Assembly (NCBI GenBank): GCA_018668595.1
Contig: JABJCP010000001.1
Span: 1-64,000 of the forward strand
Origin: Candidatus Woesearchaeota archaeon
GTDB lineage: Archaea; Nanobdellota; Nanobdellia; Woesearchaeales; UBA11576
Direction: 5' to 3'
DNA length: 64,000 bases
Part shown: positions 35,231-44,284 of the stretch, one piece after another
How positions within the stretch are numbered: the stretch's first letter is position 1
How the letters are laid out: every line of letters starts with the position of its first letter
Translations under genes and position numbers: made by a program
Notes under the pieces: model-generated
What the model was told of the DNA's origin: nothing
What the model saw: only the letters and a program-made list of their open reading frames with translations
Database searches by the model: none

Positions 35231-35956
35231 ATGACTACAAAACCAGACATCCACAAAGAAATTGTCCTCGACGCAGTTAATGAAGTTAATCATGACCACG
35301 AACATCATAAACACGAACACAAAAAACGTTCTTATTTTGCAAAACTTTTAATGGGTCTTGGTCTTGCAATCCTCATCATTCTTATGATTGTTCCTTATTA
35401 TGGAATCAAATTAAATCCAGAACCTACAACAATCCCCTCATTAGAAGATGTGCTTCCTTCAAATATAAATCTTAAAAATTATTTAACCAATGAAAACATT
35501 ACTGCAAACCAAAAAGATATTTTCAAACAAGTTAGTCCAAATAATCCTTTAATCAAACAAATCTCGTCGAAGGTTGCTTCTAAAAGTTGTCCTTCAGGAA
35601 ATAAAATTTGCCAATCAAAAGCGATTTTTTATTTTGTAAGAGACAATATCAATTACATAAGTGATCCTCCTAATGAATATTTCGAACATCCTTTAGAAGT
35701 TATTTATACAGGCGGGTCAGATTGTGATGGCATGGCAATTTTACTTGCGTCAATGCAAAAATCAATAGGTATTGATGCAGGTTTTGTTTTTGTTCCAGGA
35801 CACGTATTTACGCAAGTTTATATTCGCGATGCGCCACACAAATATACTGATGATGCAGGCTGGATTAATCTCGACGCTACTTGCAAACAATGTGGTTTTG
35901 GAGAATTAAGTTATTCTGTTGCAAATCAAAAAAAAGAATATTTCAAAAGCATTTAA
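35231..35956 (+). CDS. Membrane-anchored transglutaminase-like (papain-fold) protein
   Basis: About 241 aa from the ATG at 35231. An in-frame ATG at 35174 would add 19 basic residues and cannot be excluded. A His-rich head (NHDHEHHKHEHKK) precedes one membrane helix (LLMGLGLAILIILMIVPYY). The outer domain has the transglutaminase triad GGSDCDGMAILLAS (Cys), PGHVFTQVYI (His) and INLDATC (Asp). Such domains in archaea are thought to be proteases or peptide-processing enzymes. The His-rich tail is probably cytoplasmic and could bind metal (inference). Confidence 0.8.
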   Translation: MTTKPDIHKEIVLDAVNEVNHDHEHHKHEHKKRSYFAKLLMGLGLAILIILMIVPYYGIKLNPEPTTIPSLEDVLPSNINLKNYLTNENITANQKDIFKQVSPNNPLIKQISSKVASKSCPSGNKICQSKAIFYFVRDNINYISDPPNEYFEHPLEVIYTGGSDCDGMAILLASMQKSIGIDAGFVFVPGHVFTQVYIRDAPHKYTDDAGWINLDATCKQCGFGELSYSVANQKKEYFKSI

Positions 35957-35990
35957 TAAACAAAGAACAAATAAAACTCAATAAAAATCA

Positions 35991-36638
35991 TTATTCTATT
36001 TCAACAATTAACTTAGATAGCGCAGGTTTAACTTCAGGCATAAAAACTCTTTGTAAAAGTTGATCTGCATGTTCGGGACATTGCTTTTTTAATTCTGCAA
36101 AATATTTATAAAATTGCATAGACGGTGGTTGATCGTTATGTTCTATAAAAAATTGTTCTACTCTAAATTGAACTATATCTACTTCAAATTTATCAATTAC
36201 AAAAGAATCAATACTTGCTTGATCAAATGCATTCATTTCAGAATAATCTTTTCCATTAAGCACATAATAAGTTGCAAGATTTGTTGCAATCATCCCTTGA
36301 AATGCGTCATCAGTTAATCCTAACACAAAGTGTTTTGAAACAAGTATATCTAAAAATCCAGTCTTAGCTCTTCCAGAATAATTTTGATATATTTGGAGTA
36401 ATTCTTCAACACCCATACCTTCAATATCTAATTCATCCATATCTAAAAAATCTAAATAATATCCTTCGATGTTGTTTCCATCAACGCCTTCAAAAGTATA
36501 TCTTATTGCAGGAAAAGGAGAGTTATGTTTATATTTGTTATCCAGTTCTAAATCTACTTGTTCACTTAATTCATCTAGAACTTCTCTTGCTTGCACCATT
36601 CTCTGTTGATATAAAGTCCCTACAGTAATCTCAACCAT
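35991..36638 (-). CDS. Hypothetical acidic protein (215 aa)
   Basis: The start is the ATG at 36638. Upstream on this strand TTTTTATATTTC lies about 25 bp ahead, as in a leaderless gene; an in-frame ATG at 36725 would be upstream of that promoter. The protein begins MVEITVGTLYQQRMVQ, is acidic and probably helical, and contains LVSKHFVLGLTDDAFQGMIATNLATYYVLN. No motif was recognised. It is divergent from the next gene. Confidence 0.72.
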   Translation of the reverse strand: MVEITVGTLYQQRMVQAREVLDELSEQVDLELDNKYKHNSPFPAIRYTFEGVDGNNIEGYYLDFLDMDELDIEGMGVEELLQIYQNYSGRAKTGFLDILVSKHFVLGLTDDAFQGMIATNLATYYVLNGKDYSEMNAFDQASIDSFVIDKFEVDIVQFRVEQFFIEHNDQPPSMQFYKYFAELKKQCPEHADQLLQRVFMPEVKPALSKLIVEIE

Positions 36639-36794
36639 GAATAAAGGAGTAGACCTGAAATATAAAAACTTATCGATCCTTACCATTTTAAAGTAAAAAA
36701 TATGCAAAAGATTTAAAAATGCCATACCTATTACTAATATTAGAAAATAAAAAAAAGAGTTTAAATCCCAATATTAAACAGAATGAGGGCAAAA

Positions 36795-37553
36795 ATGAAT
36801 TTTAGCGCAGAAGATAGAAGATTATTTCAGTTAGTACAATATATAAATCATCTTGAAAAGAAAGGCAATGTTGAATTAAATGATTTCTTAAGTTTGATGG
36901 GCATCAATTATCAAATTCTAGAAGATGCTATAAACACCAAAACCACCAAAGATTATGTTAATGGTTTTAAAGAAACTGGCGATTTTATTAAACGTATTAA
37001 TAGATCTCTTAATGCAAATACAGAAATTTTATCAAAAGCTCCTAGAAAAATCAAAGCGAGTTTGGGAACTTCTGCAGTTCAATTAGCAATAAGACCTCCT
37101 GAATTAAACAATTGGTTAAGTGAAGTCAAACATGCGCAAAAACAAATAATTAACGTGACTCATAGATTTGAAACAATGATTGATGACATCAAAAAAAATC
37201 TTCAGTTAGAATATTTAATTCCTCAAGTTGAAGATGAAGAGTTATTTCTTGCACAAGGTTCTGTTTTAATTAATGGAAAAGTAAATAATGAAACAGGATA
37301 TTTTTGTTTTCCTTGTAAAATAGAGTGGCATAAAAATGGTAATAAAAATTATGCAAGTGCTAATTTTGGAACTGAGAAAAATGAAAGACCAATTAACTCA
37401 CTCGAAACTGCAAAAACAATATATTACAATCCAAATAAATTAGAAGTGTTCATAATTGCAAAAAATAAATCATATCATTCTCTCGAGAAAACAATTTTAC
37501 CAATTATCGGGGAAGATTATGCACAAAAATACGAAGCTCAGTTTAATGAATAA
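36795..37553 (+). CDS. Hypothetical protein (252 aa)
   Basis: The start at ATG 36795 follows GAGGGC by about 5 bases; the ATG at 36783 overlaps that ribosome site. The N-terminal 150 residues look helical (FQLVQYINHLEKKGNVELND, VKHAQKQIINVTHRFETMID). The C-terminal ~100 residues have mixed beta character with a CFPC pair (TGYFCFPCKIEWHKNG). Not recognised; no partner can be deduced. It is followed by about 180 bp of A-rich DNA. Confidence 0.72.
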   Translation: MNFSAEDRRLFQLVQYINHLEKKGNVELNDFLSLMGINYQILEDAINTKTTKDYVNGFKETGDFIKRINRSLNANTEILSKAPRKIKASLGTSAVQLAIRPPELNNWLSEVKHAQKQIINVTHRFETMIDDIKKNLQLEYLIPQVEDEELFLAQGSVLINGKVNNETGYFCFPCKIEWHKNGNKNYASANFGTEKNERPINSLETAKTIYYNPNKLEVFIIAKNKSYHSLEKTILPIIGEDYAQKYEAQFNE

Positions 37554-37733
37554 GCAAATAAAAAAAAAACATAATAAAAAAAATAGGACATTAAAAACAC
37601 AGTAGACAACAGAAAAAAAACAATTGCGTACGACATAATAGTCTAAATCAATAACATTCTGTAAACTCCTTATTAAAACCAGCATCAATTAAAAAAGAAC
37701 ATTTATATATCAAAACGCTTTAATATACTAAAA

Positions 37734-40451
37734 ATGGGTGGTAAAAAAAAGAGCGCAGTAGTATTTAGTAGTATTTTTTTTCTAATTTCTTTATTAATTG
37801 TAATAGGAAATCCATCAATTGATTTTATTTCTACAACTCAAGATAACAATACAATCCAGGCGGCAACAAATGTAGAAATAAATAATTCGATTATTGAATC
37901 AGACCTAGACGAGCTAATATATAATTGGAATGAAATAAATTACACCATATATGATAACTCACTAGTATTAATGTATAATTTTAATAATATTTCTAGCTTA
38001 GGTGAGAATGATAGTTTTATTGTAGATTTAAGTGGTAACGGCAATAATGGAACTGTTCAAGGCGCTACTGCGAATTCATTAGGAAAATTTGGGAGAGCTT
38101 ATGATTTTGAAAACAGCAATATAACTGCGGGTGCTCGAAACTCATTACAGATAATTGGCAATGTTACTTTCGGAGGATGGTTTAAATTTAATAAGGAATT
38201 AGGAGTCAATGATGGACTTATTTTGCAAACCGCATATGGTGAGACTGAGGAGACAAACTGCCTATACGGATTGATGGCTACAGATTCAGATCAATTATAT
38301 TATGTTCATGAATACGACGGAGGAGTTAATCAATTAAAGAACTGGGATTACCAATTCTCTCTAGACACTTGGTATCACATTTTTATAGCGAGGGATGTAA
38401 ATGAAAATACAGTGAATTTTTATGTGAATGGGAAAAATGAGCAGACTTATTCATATACCTCAGATCCTTCTGTAGGAGGAGGTAGTACGTCCAGCATGTT
38501 TTTGGGAAATAACATAGGATATTCCGCAGGTAGATTTTTGAATGGAACTATTGATGAAATAAGGGTTTGGAATAGAACGCTAACCACTGACGAAGTTTAT
38601 ACCCAATATGCATCAAACTTAAATAAATTCAATTCAACTCACTGGTATTTTTATGTTAATCAAAGTAAAAACGCAACTACTGGTTTGGATGATGGCAGTT
38701 ATACTTATCAAACATTTGCAATGGATAATTCTGCAAACACTAATTCTACTGAAACAAGATCAATAACAATTGAAACAACATATCCTACTTGGTCAAATAA
38801 TAAAACTAATTTAACAACATCTACAACTTCCGGAAACTCAGTTTACTTCAACATCACATTAACAGAGGCTAATTCCGATAAATATATTTTCGGTTGGTAC
38901 AATGGAACCTCTTGGGCAAACGATAGTGCAACAACATATACAAATGGTCAAGAAATACAAGTTATAAAAACACCCAATGTAAATGGAGGAACATATAACT
39001 GGACTTGGTTCTTTAATGATACTTCTGGAAACTTGAATCAAACAGATATATGGAGTACAACAATAACAAATTTAGATTCAACCTATCCAACATGGTCAAA
39101 CAATGAAACTAATCTAACAACATCTACAACTTCTGGAAGTTCAGTTTACTTCAACATCACATTAACAGAAACTAATCCTGATAAATATATTTTCAGTTGG
39201 TACAATGGAAGTGATTGGACAAATGATACATCAACATCATATACAAATGCCGAAGAGATTGAAGTTAACAAAACTATAACTATTAGTTCAGGTTATGTTA
39301 ACTGGACATATTACTTCAATGATACTTCTGGAAACTCAAATCAAACAGATGTATGGGGAATATATATCACTGCTGCAGACACAGATGGGGACGGAATTAC
39401 AGATGATTCAGATCATCTCATTTACAATGAAACAAATGTTACAAAATCAGGAGTTACAACATTAAATATTACCATAGGAGGAAATACAACAAATGGATCT
39501 TTTAGTGGACCACAAGAAATATTATTTTATGATCAAACTAATTTAATGATTAACTTCAGTCATAATTTCACTCAATCAAATTTAGATTTAAGCAAAGTTA
39601 CAATTACTAAAACATCAACTTCATTAATTATTAATCTCTCAGGACAAATACAATCTAATTATAATAAAACGATATATATCACAGACAATAGTTTTATTTC
39701 ATTATGTGTAAAAGATGCAGAAATTTTGTCCATATCAGAAGTTACTTCAACTTGTAATGGTGCAAATGAAACAGATTTTACATCATGTCTTAGTAGTTCA
39801 TTAACAAGCAATGGAATAACTTGCACAGATTTAGGCTCGACCATAAAAATTGAGAATCTAAAACATTCTGCAATTAAAGGAACACAAGCAAGCTCATCGA
39901 ATCCTACTTCTAGCGGAAGTGGAAGAACATGCACGTCCCTTTGGTCATGCACAGAATGGAGTAAATGTAGTAATGAAAGTCAAAATAGAATTTGCACAGA
40001 TACAAAATGTTCTAAAACCTATGGCAAACCAATAGAAATACAAAATTGTACCTGCACAGAAATTTGGACTTGTAATACTTGGTCTGAATGTTCAGAAAAT
40101 GGAAAACAAACAAGAACTTGCAATGACTATAATAAATGCAAAACAAATAAACTAAAACCAAACACAAAACAATCCTGCATTTATGAAATAAAAAATGAGA
40201 CAAAAACTGAAACAAAAATCATAGAATCAATTATATCACCAGAAATAAATACTGAATTTGGACAAATAAACAATACCAATTTACAACAAGAAAAAATCGA
40301 ACAAAAAGAAATCAAACAGGAAGATACAATCTCCAATATAAAAAAGACCAATAGCTACGGGATGATTGCCGCAATAATATTAATTTGTATAATATTAATT
40401 TGTGCAACCATATTCTTTTTCTATGCAAATAAAAAACATAAGAAAAAATAG
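37734..40451 (+). CDS. Large cell-surface protein: LamG, Ig-like and thrombospondin-type repeats
   Basis: 905 aa. An N-terminal anchor helix (residues ~8-27) and a C-terminal helix (~870-893, followed by KKHKKK) suggest an envelope protein. A LamG/concanavalin-like domain spans ~60-285 (YNFNNISSLG, WFKFNKELG, FLNGTIDEIRVWNR). Two ~100-residue repeats start TYPTWSNN..TNLTTSTTSG. Near 725-805 are two WxCxxWSxC thrombospondin-like motifs (SLWSCTEWSKCS, EIWTCNTWSECS). Many NxS/T sites suggest N-glycosylation. TTTATATATC ~27 bp before the ATG fits a leaderless promoter. Adhesion is the likely role (inference). Confidence 0.85.
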   Translation: MGGKKKSAVVFSSIFFLISLLIVIGNPSIDFISTTQDNNTIQAATNVEINNSIIESDLDELIYNWNEINYTIYDNSLVLMYNFNNISSLGENDSFIVDLSGNGNNGTVQGATANSLGKFGRAYDFENSNITAGARNSLQIIGNVTFGGWFKFNKELGVNDGLILQTAYGETEETNCLYGLMATDSDQLYYVHEYDGGVNQLKNWDYQFSLDTWYHIFIARDVNENTVNFYVNGKNEQTYSYTSDPSVGGGSTSSMFLGNNIGYSAGRFLNGTIDEIRVWNRTLTTDEVYTQYASNLNKFNSTHWYFYVNQSKNATTGLDDGSYTYQTFAMDNSANTNSTETRSITIETTYPTWSNNKTNLTTSTTSGNSVYFNITLTEANSDKYIFGWYNGTSWANDSATTYTNGQEIQVIKTPNVNGGTYNWTWFFNDTSGNLNQTDIWSTTITNLDSTYPTWSNNETNLTTSTTSGSSVYFNITLTETNPDKYIFSWYNGSDWTNDTSTSYTNAEEIEVNKTITISSGYVNWTYYFNDTSGNSNQTDVWGIYITAADTDGDGITDDSDHLIYNETNVTKSGVTTLNITIGGNTTNGSFSGPQEILFYDQTNLMINFSHNFTQSNLDLSKVTITKTSTSLIINLSGQIQSNYNKTIYITDNSFISLCVKDAEILSISEVTSTCNGANETDFTSCLSSSLTSNGITCTDLGSTIKIENLKHSAIKGTQASSSNPTSSGSGRTCTSLWSCTEWSKCSNESQNRICTDTKCSKTYGKPIEIQNCTCTEIWTCNTWSECSENGKQTRTCNDYNKCKTNKLKPNTKQSCIYEIKNETKTETKIIESIISPEINTEFGQINNTNLQQEKIEQKEIKQEDTISNIKKTNSYGMIAAIILICIILICATIFFFYANKKHKKK

Positions 40452-40511
40452 AACCAAACATATAAAAAATATTAAAAAAAACAATCAAAAAAAAAATAAA
40501 ATTCTAAAAAT

Positions 40512-40991
40512 TTATTTAACAATTAGATTTCCAATCATGCTATCTTGTCCTCGACCTGCCGCATAAGGATTATAAAATTCAAATGTTCCTTTTTTATCTG
40601 CAACAAATTCTATAACTGCATCTTCTCTTGGATCTATTCTTTCCCAAACTCCAAAAGATTCAAGTGCAAATCCTTGAACTCCTCCAACAGCTCGAATATT
40701 AAGTCGAACAACATCTCCATAATTAACAACAATAAAATCAGGATCAAATGTGAAATTTCTTGCATTAAGTGAAATTTCTTTTGTTGTATCTAATTTTTCA
40801 AGTTTTGGTTTATCCACACAATTAGGTTCACTAATTTCTATTGTTATTAGCTCTGCTACACTATTTCCAGTTACTAATTTTTCAGAACTAGACTCAATGT
40901 CAATATCAACAGCAGATTCGCTATTACATCCTACAATAAATAACACAGATAATAACATAATACTCAATAATATAATTTGTTTTGGCTTCAT
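40512..40991 (-). CDS. Cupredoxin-like lipoprotein lacking copper ligands
   Basis: 159 aa. The lipoprotein signal ends LLSVLFIVGC. The mature domain (ISLNARNFTFDPDFIVVNYGD..., GTFEFYNPYAAGRGQDSM) aligns by pattern with CoxII/plastocyanin-type cupredoxins. The usual His of the THGFAL motif is Gln (GVQGFALESFGV), and the Cys, Cys and His of the FYCxxxCGxGHxxM loop are Asn/Ala/Gln. Only Met remains. It should have the fold but not a blue-copper site. GGAGGTG precedes the ATG. Confidence 0.78.
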   Translation of the reverse strand: MKPKQIILLSIMLLSVLFIVGCNSESAVDIDIESSSEKLVTGNSVAELITIEISEPNCVDKPKLEKLDTTKEISLNARNFTFDPDFIVVNYGDVVRLNIRAVGGVQGFALESFGVWERIDPREDAVIEFVADKKGTFEFYNPYAAGRGQDSMIGNLIVK

Positions 40992-41106
40992 TACAAAGCA
41001 CCTCCATAGCCACCCCTAGCCTTAAATATCAATAAATATTTACAATTATACAGAAAACATCCCTGCTTTTTAAGGATTATTGTGTTTAAATGGATAAAAG
41101 TGATAG

Positions 41107-41280
41107 TTATTTTCGATAATCTACACTAAACAACAAATAAACTTCTTCCTTAGTCAAAAAAACAGGTAAAGTTTTTGGAGTTTTTGAATATCTTATTTTC
41201 AACATAAGTCTTCTTCCAAGAATTTCTTCCATCAAGAATTTAAGTGAACAAATATGTACATTCAGAGTATTTCCACAAGC
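41107..41280 (-). pseudogene. Tyrosine recombinase remnant (core-binding to catalytic domain boundary)
   Basis: About 57 codons open between stops. They read NTLNVHICSLKFLMEEILGR, then KIRYSKTPKTLPVFLTKEEVYLLFS, matching the region where the core-binding domain of XerA/IntI-type recombinases joins the catalytic domain (typically KxPKxLPxxLTxEEVxxLL). The frame stops directly after this. No catalytic Arg, His or Tyr is present, so it is a gene fragment. It sits at the left edge of the accessory region. Confidence 0.65.
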
Positions 41281-41352
41281 TCATTTAGAAAGAATCATAA
41301 AAACATCCATTAAAAAACACCTCAAAAATATTAAATATCAAAAATTATTGTT

Positions 41353-41949
41353 TTAAAAAGATCTTCTCTTATCAATAATTTTTTTTATTTCTCGTCTAAA
41401 TTTCTGTGCTCGTTCAAGAGAAGTTTTAGCTTTTGATCTAACAAGAGATATGCCCATGTCATAAGTAAATTCTGACCGTTTCCTTTTTTCAAAAAAATAT
41501 TCTTCAATTAGTTCATCTGCTTTTTGTTTTCCAAGAAGCTCTGCAGCTTCTTCTTTTGCTTCGATAAAATCTTCCAAAAATTCTTTTTGTAATTTGCCTG
41601 TCAAATAAAAATAATAAATAATAGAATCAAAAGTTACGACGTGAATAGAAAAATCTGTTTTTATTTTTATGCCTTTATTTTCTAGCAAAGCTCTAGCCAT
41701 ATAAAACATGCTATAATAACTAGCATTAACAACCCAAAGTAAACCATTAAAACTAGAAAACCCCATATAACGCTGCTTTTCAGAATCAATAGATAGTTGA
41801 AATAAAGCATTCGCCGAGTCAAGTGAATCATCAGCATTACGGAGAAAAAAATCTACAAACTCAGGAGTTAATTTAGATTTGATGATTCCATCCCTTATAA
41901 ATTGTTCCACTCTTTTTTTTGCTTCATTTAATTTTTTTTCAGGCAACAA
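41353..41949 (-). CDS. HEPN-domain protein (toxin-like partner of the MNT gene)
   Basis: 198 aa from a TTG start (41949), spaced 7 bases from GGGAG inside the end of the upstream gene. It is alpha-helical with the HEPN signature ASYYSMFYMARALLENKGI, then FSIHVVTFD, and a late RKRSEFTYD where RxxxxH would be expected. HEPN proteins of this kind are RNases or RNA-binding toxins neutralised by a minimal nucleotidyltransferase. The partner gene ends 3 bp upstream. The final catalytic His appears replaced, so activity is uncertain. Confidence 0.82.
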   Translation of the reverse strand: MLPEKKLNEAKKRVEQFIRDGIIKSKLTPEFVDFFLRNADDSLDSANALFQLSIDSEKQRYMGFSSFNGLLWVVNASYYSMFYMARALLENKGIKIKTDFSIHVVTFDSIIYYFYLTGKLQKEFLEDFIEAKEEAAELLGKQKADELIEEYFFEKRKRSEFTYDMGISLVRSKAKTSLERAQKFRREIKKIIDKRRSF

Positions 41950-41952
41950 TTT

Positions 41953-42549
41953 TTATCTCCCTTTTTGTATTAATCTATAAAAAAGTTCTGCCCCATACAC
42001 AATTATATGTTTGTTAAGTATTTCATTCATAATATTTTTTTCGTCGCGTTTTGCGAGCAATTCATATAAATTTTCAAAACTCATAACTCTAGTCTCATAT
42101 GGCAATTCATAATTTGATGCAATATTATGCATGAACTTCTCATGAAATTCTATTTTATTATCGTCGTCGACAATCAACAAGACATCTATATCTCTTGGCT
42201 TATCAGATTCAACTACTGAACCAAACAATAACAAAACAAAACAATCTTCTTTAATTTTATTCAATAGTTCATCTGCATAAAGTTTAATATCTTTAAATTT
42301 TTCAAATATTTCATCTCGTCTAAGATACTCTGCAAATAATATTGTTTCATGATGAGATTTATAATCTAAACTAAGTTTTTTATGTTTATCTTTTTTAATA
42401 ATTTTTTCAATCAATAATGGTTGTATCGCTCTATGTGCAAGAGATATTTGCATGTTCAATAATCTAGCCGCTTCCCTAAGTGTAAATGACTCTGTAATTT
42501 GGGATACAAATAATTTTAATATTTTAGCAGTGGTTTTGTTAATATACAT
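41953..42549 (-). CDS. HTH-MNT minimal nucleotidyltransferase antitoxin-like protein
   Basis: 198 aa from the ATG at 42549, which follows AGGTGA; an upstream start at 42582 would swallow this site. The N-terminal winged helix (KILKLFVSQITESFTLREAA, IQPLLIEKIIKKD) is joined to a nucleotidyltransferase domain with LLLFGSVVESDKPRDIDVLL (GSx-n-RDxD). In characterised MntA-HepT pairs the MNT partner AMPylates the HEPN toxin. An upstream ATATAAATTTTCTGG stretch is the likely promoter. Confidence 0.85.
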   Translation of the reverse strand: MYINKTTAKILKLFVSQITESFTLREAARLLNMQISLAHRAIQPLLIEKIIKKDKHKKLSLDYKSHHETILFAEYLRRDEIFEKFKDIKLYADELLNKIKEDCFVLLLFGSVVESDKPRDIDVLLIVDDDNKIEFHEKFMHNIASNYELPYETRVMSFENLYELLAKRDEKNIMNEILNKHIIVYGAELFYRLIQKGR

Positions 42550-42582
42550 GTGTTCACCTTTATATGAACAAATGTTCACCAA

Positions 42583-42951
42583 ATAGTATATAAATTTTCT
42601 GGTTTACACAAAAAACCACTAAAACTAAAAATGAATACAACTTAATAAATCTTCCTACATAAAACTTAAATTATTTAAGCATAATAAGAAAGATCATAAA
42701 AAAGAATTAAAAAATTTTCAATAAACCTAAAAAATCACCCAATAAATCCGAAAGAATTTCAATGAAACTAAAAAATTTTCAAAAAAACCACCAATACCCG
42801 ATCAGAGTAAGAACAAAAAACAAATTTATGACATCGACAAAACATCAACCAAACACACACATAACACAAAAATATGCCATTCATCGCATATAATGAGTTA
42901 AATCCAATAATTTTGAGAGGCTAAAAAGAGATAGGGGACACTCTAAAAAAA
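42583..42951. other. Gene-free AT-rich stretch
   Basis: About 370 bp with no convincing ORF on either strand. Two copies of AAAAAATTTTCA (near 42710-42722 and 42769-42781) with similar A-rich flanks are the only pattern noticed, apart from the promoter of the MNT gene at its left end. Confidence 0.4.
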
Positions 42952-43563
42952 CTATTCTTCAGATCCACCGTGAAGCCGTAATAAACGCGTACGATATCCT
43001 TGAAAAGTAGCCTGAACAACAACTAATTGTGTTGCTGGATCCACAGTGATTGAACGCTCATGACAAACAAGTTTTTTTTGTTGTCCGGATAAGCTATCAG
43101 ATCCCGGGTAATTATCTGAAAAGTGATTCTCAACCATTACACCTCTTCCTCTTAATACACCTGCGATTTGTTGAAGATGATCTGAAACTCCGCCAATGGG
43201 AATTCCAATGATGGAATCAAGAGAAGTTTTTTCTAATAAAGAGTCCACCATCCCATTTACATATTTTTCAGGAGAATCACACCTAGTAGGAGCGTAACCC
43301 TCGATATCCATATGAGAAAGTACACCCCACCCATTTCCTAAAAGAACAAGACCACAGCAATCATAATATTTATTTGAGTGAAGAAGATTTTGCGATATCT
43401 CAAATTTTCCATAGGCTACCTTGGTGTGCTCGGGGTTGCTATGCCTATAAGATGGACCAAAATTACTCAGATTACTATCTATTTTTATTGGTAATTTTAC
43501 TAATTGATCTAATTCACTAGACTCAACCTTTCCATCCCTTGAAAAACAAAACGTATTATTCAT
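42952..43563 (-). CDS. Hypothetical protein, CheD-like deamidase pattern (203 aa)
   Basis: Base composition is less AT-rich than its neighbours. DCCGLVLLGNGWGVLSHM (Cys, then His about 14 residues later), YVNGMVDSLLEKT and IGIPIGG followed by ITVDPATQLVVVQ recall the order of strands and the Cys-His pair of CheD-type glutamine deamidases. The match is by eye only and weak. No chemotaxis genes are nearby. A substrate other than chemoreceptors, or an effector-like role, is possible. It could simply be an unrelated fold. Confidence 0.6.
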   Translation of the reverse strand: MNNTFCFSRDGKVESSELDQLVKLPIKIDSNLSNFGPSYRHSNPEHTKVAYGKFEISQNLLHSNKYYDCCGLVLLGNGWGVLSHMDIEGYAPTRCDSPEKYVNGMVDSLLEKTSLDSIIGIPIGGVSDHLQQIAGVLRGRGVMVENHFSDNYPGSDSLSGQQKKLVCHERSITVDPATQLVVVQATFQGYRTRLLRLHGGSEE

Positions 43564-43664
43564 AATTAACAGAAAATCTCCCTGATATATAAATCTTACT
43601 ACTTATAAGTTACACTTCTCATGTGCAGACTTAAATTAAAATTGTCCCCTTAACGAATGTTCTA

Positions 43665-43780
43665 GATTGCTCACGGAGTTCGCCTGATAGAACGCCTCTC
43701 AAAATTACTCTGCTACGCAGTTTTTCAGAACTCCACTTCGCTCGTAACTGGAAAAGGATTTAACAGCAATTAAGCGAAAT
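43665..43780. repeat. Intergenic repeat copy a
   Basis: The copy begins GCTCACGGAGTTCGCCTGA, has a GC-rich middle (CTCCACTTCGCTCG), and ends ATTTAACAGCAATTAAGCGA (43758-43777). The start matches the copy near 58276 and 46325. The end matches 58410-58429 at 18 of 20 bases. It lies just upstream of the VOC gene. Confidence 0.65.
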
Positions 43781-43848
43781 CAAGAAAAGTCTATTTTTTG
43801 AAGAAGTCGGCAAAATTTATATATACTTAGCAACTATTCAATCTTATT

Positions 43849-44259
43849 ATGAAATTCAATAAATTAATTCCTGAGTTAAGTGTAACTAATTTTGAAAGTA
43901 GTCTTGAATTTTATACTAAAATACTTGGATTCAAAATTGAGTACAAAAGGGATGAATCTAAATTTACCATGATTTCTTTTCAAGGAAGTCAGCTAATGAT
44001 TGAAGAAATAAATAATCATTGGAGCACAGGTAAATTAGAAAAACCTTTTGGCAGAGGAATTAATTTTCAAATAGAAGTTGATAAGATTCAACCAATTTTG
44101 GATTCTTTAAAGCAAAACAAGTATCCAATCTTTGTTGAACCAAAAGAAAATTGGTATAGACAAGAGAATCAACTTCTTGGTAATAAAGAATTTCTAATTC
44201 AAGATCCTGATGGATACTTGCTGAGATTTGCTGAAGATTTAGGAACTAAACCTTTGTAA
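43849..44259 (+). CDS. VOC-family (glyoxalase/bleomycin-resistance-like) protein
   Basis: 136 aa, a single VOC unit pair. IPELSVTNFESSLEFYTKILGF is the first beta-alpha unit, MISFQGSQLMIEE the metal-site strand, and FLIQDPDGYLLRFAEDLG the closing DPDGxxxxF motif. The family binds hydrophobic or glycopeptide compounds (bleomycin-type resistance) or performs metal-dependent chemistry. The Glu in the final strand and the position of the His are not fully clear, so binding rather than catalysis is possible. This is a typical cassette-type gene, flanked by repeat copies on both sides. Confidence 0.87.
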   Translation: MKFNKLIPELSVTNFESSLEFYTKILGFKIEYKRDESKFTMISFQGSQLMIEEINNHWSTGKLEKPFGRGINFQIEVDKIQPILDSLKQNKYPIFVEPKENWYRQENQLLGNKEFLIQDPDGYLLRFAEDLGTKPL

Positions 44260-44284
44260 TTTTGCAGACTTTCTCTGAATTGTA

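Noticed and set aside
39659-39952. Minus-strand open frame inside the surface-protein gene
   Set aside because: Antisense to clear thrombospondin-type repeats; no promoter or ribosome site.
42583-42951. Possible missed gene between the MNT gene and the CheD-like gene
   Set aside because: Frequent stops in all frames and A-rich composition; no ribosome site.
43665-43780. GC-rich intergenic block considered as a tRNA or other RNA gene
   Set aside because: No cloverleaf, no T-loop GTTCRANNC with acceptor pairing; its parts recur at 46.3, 50.6 and 58.4 kb, so it is a repeat.
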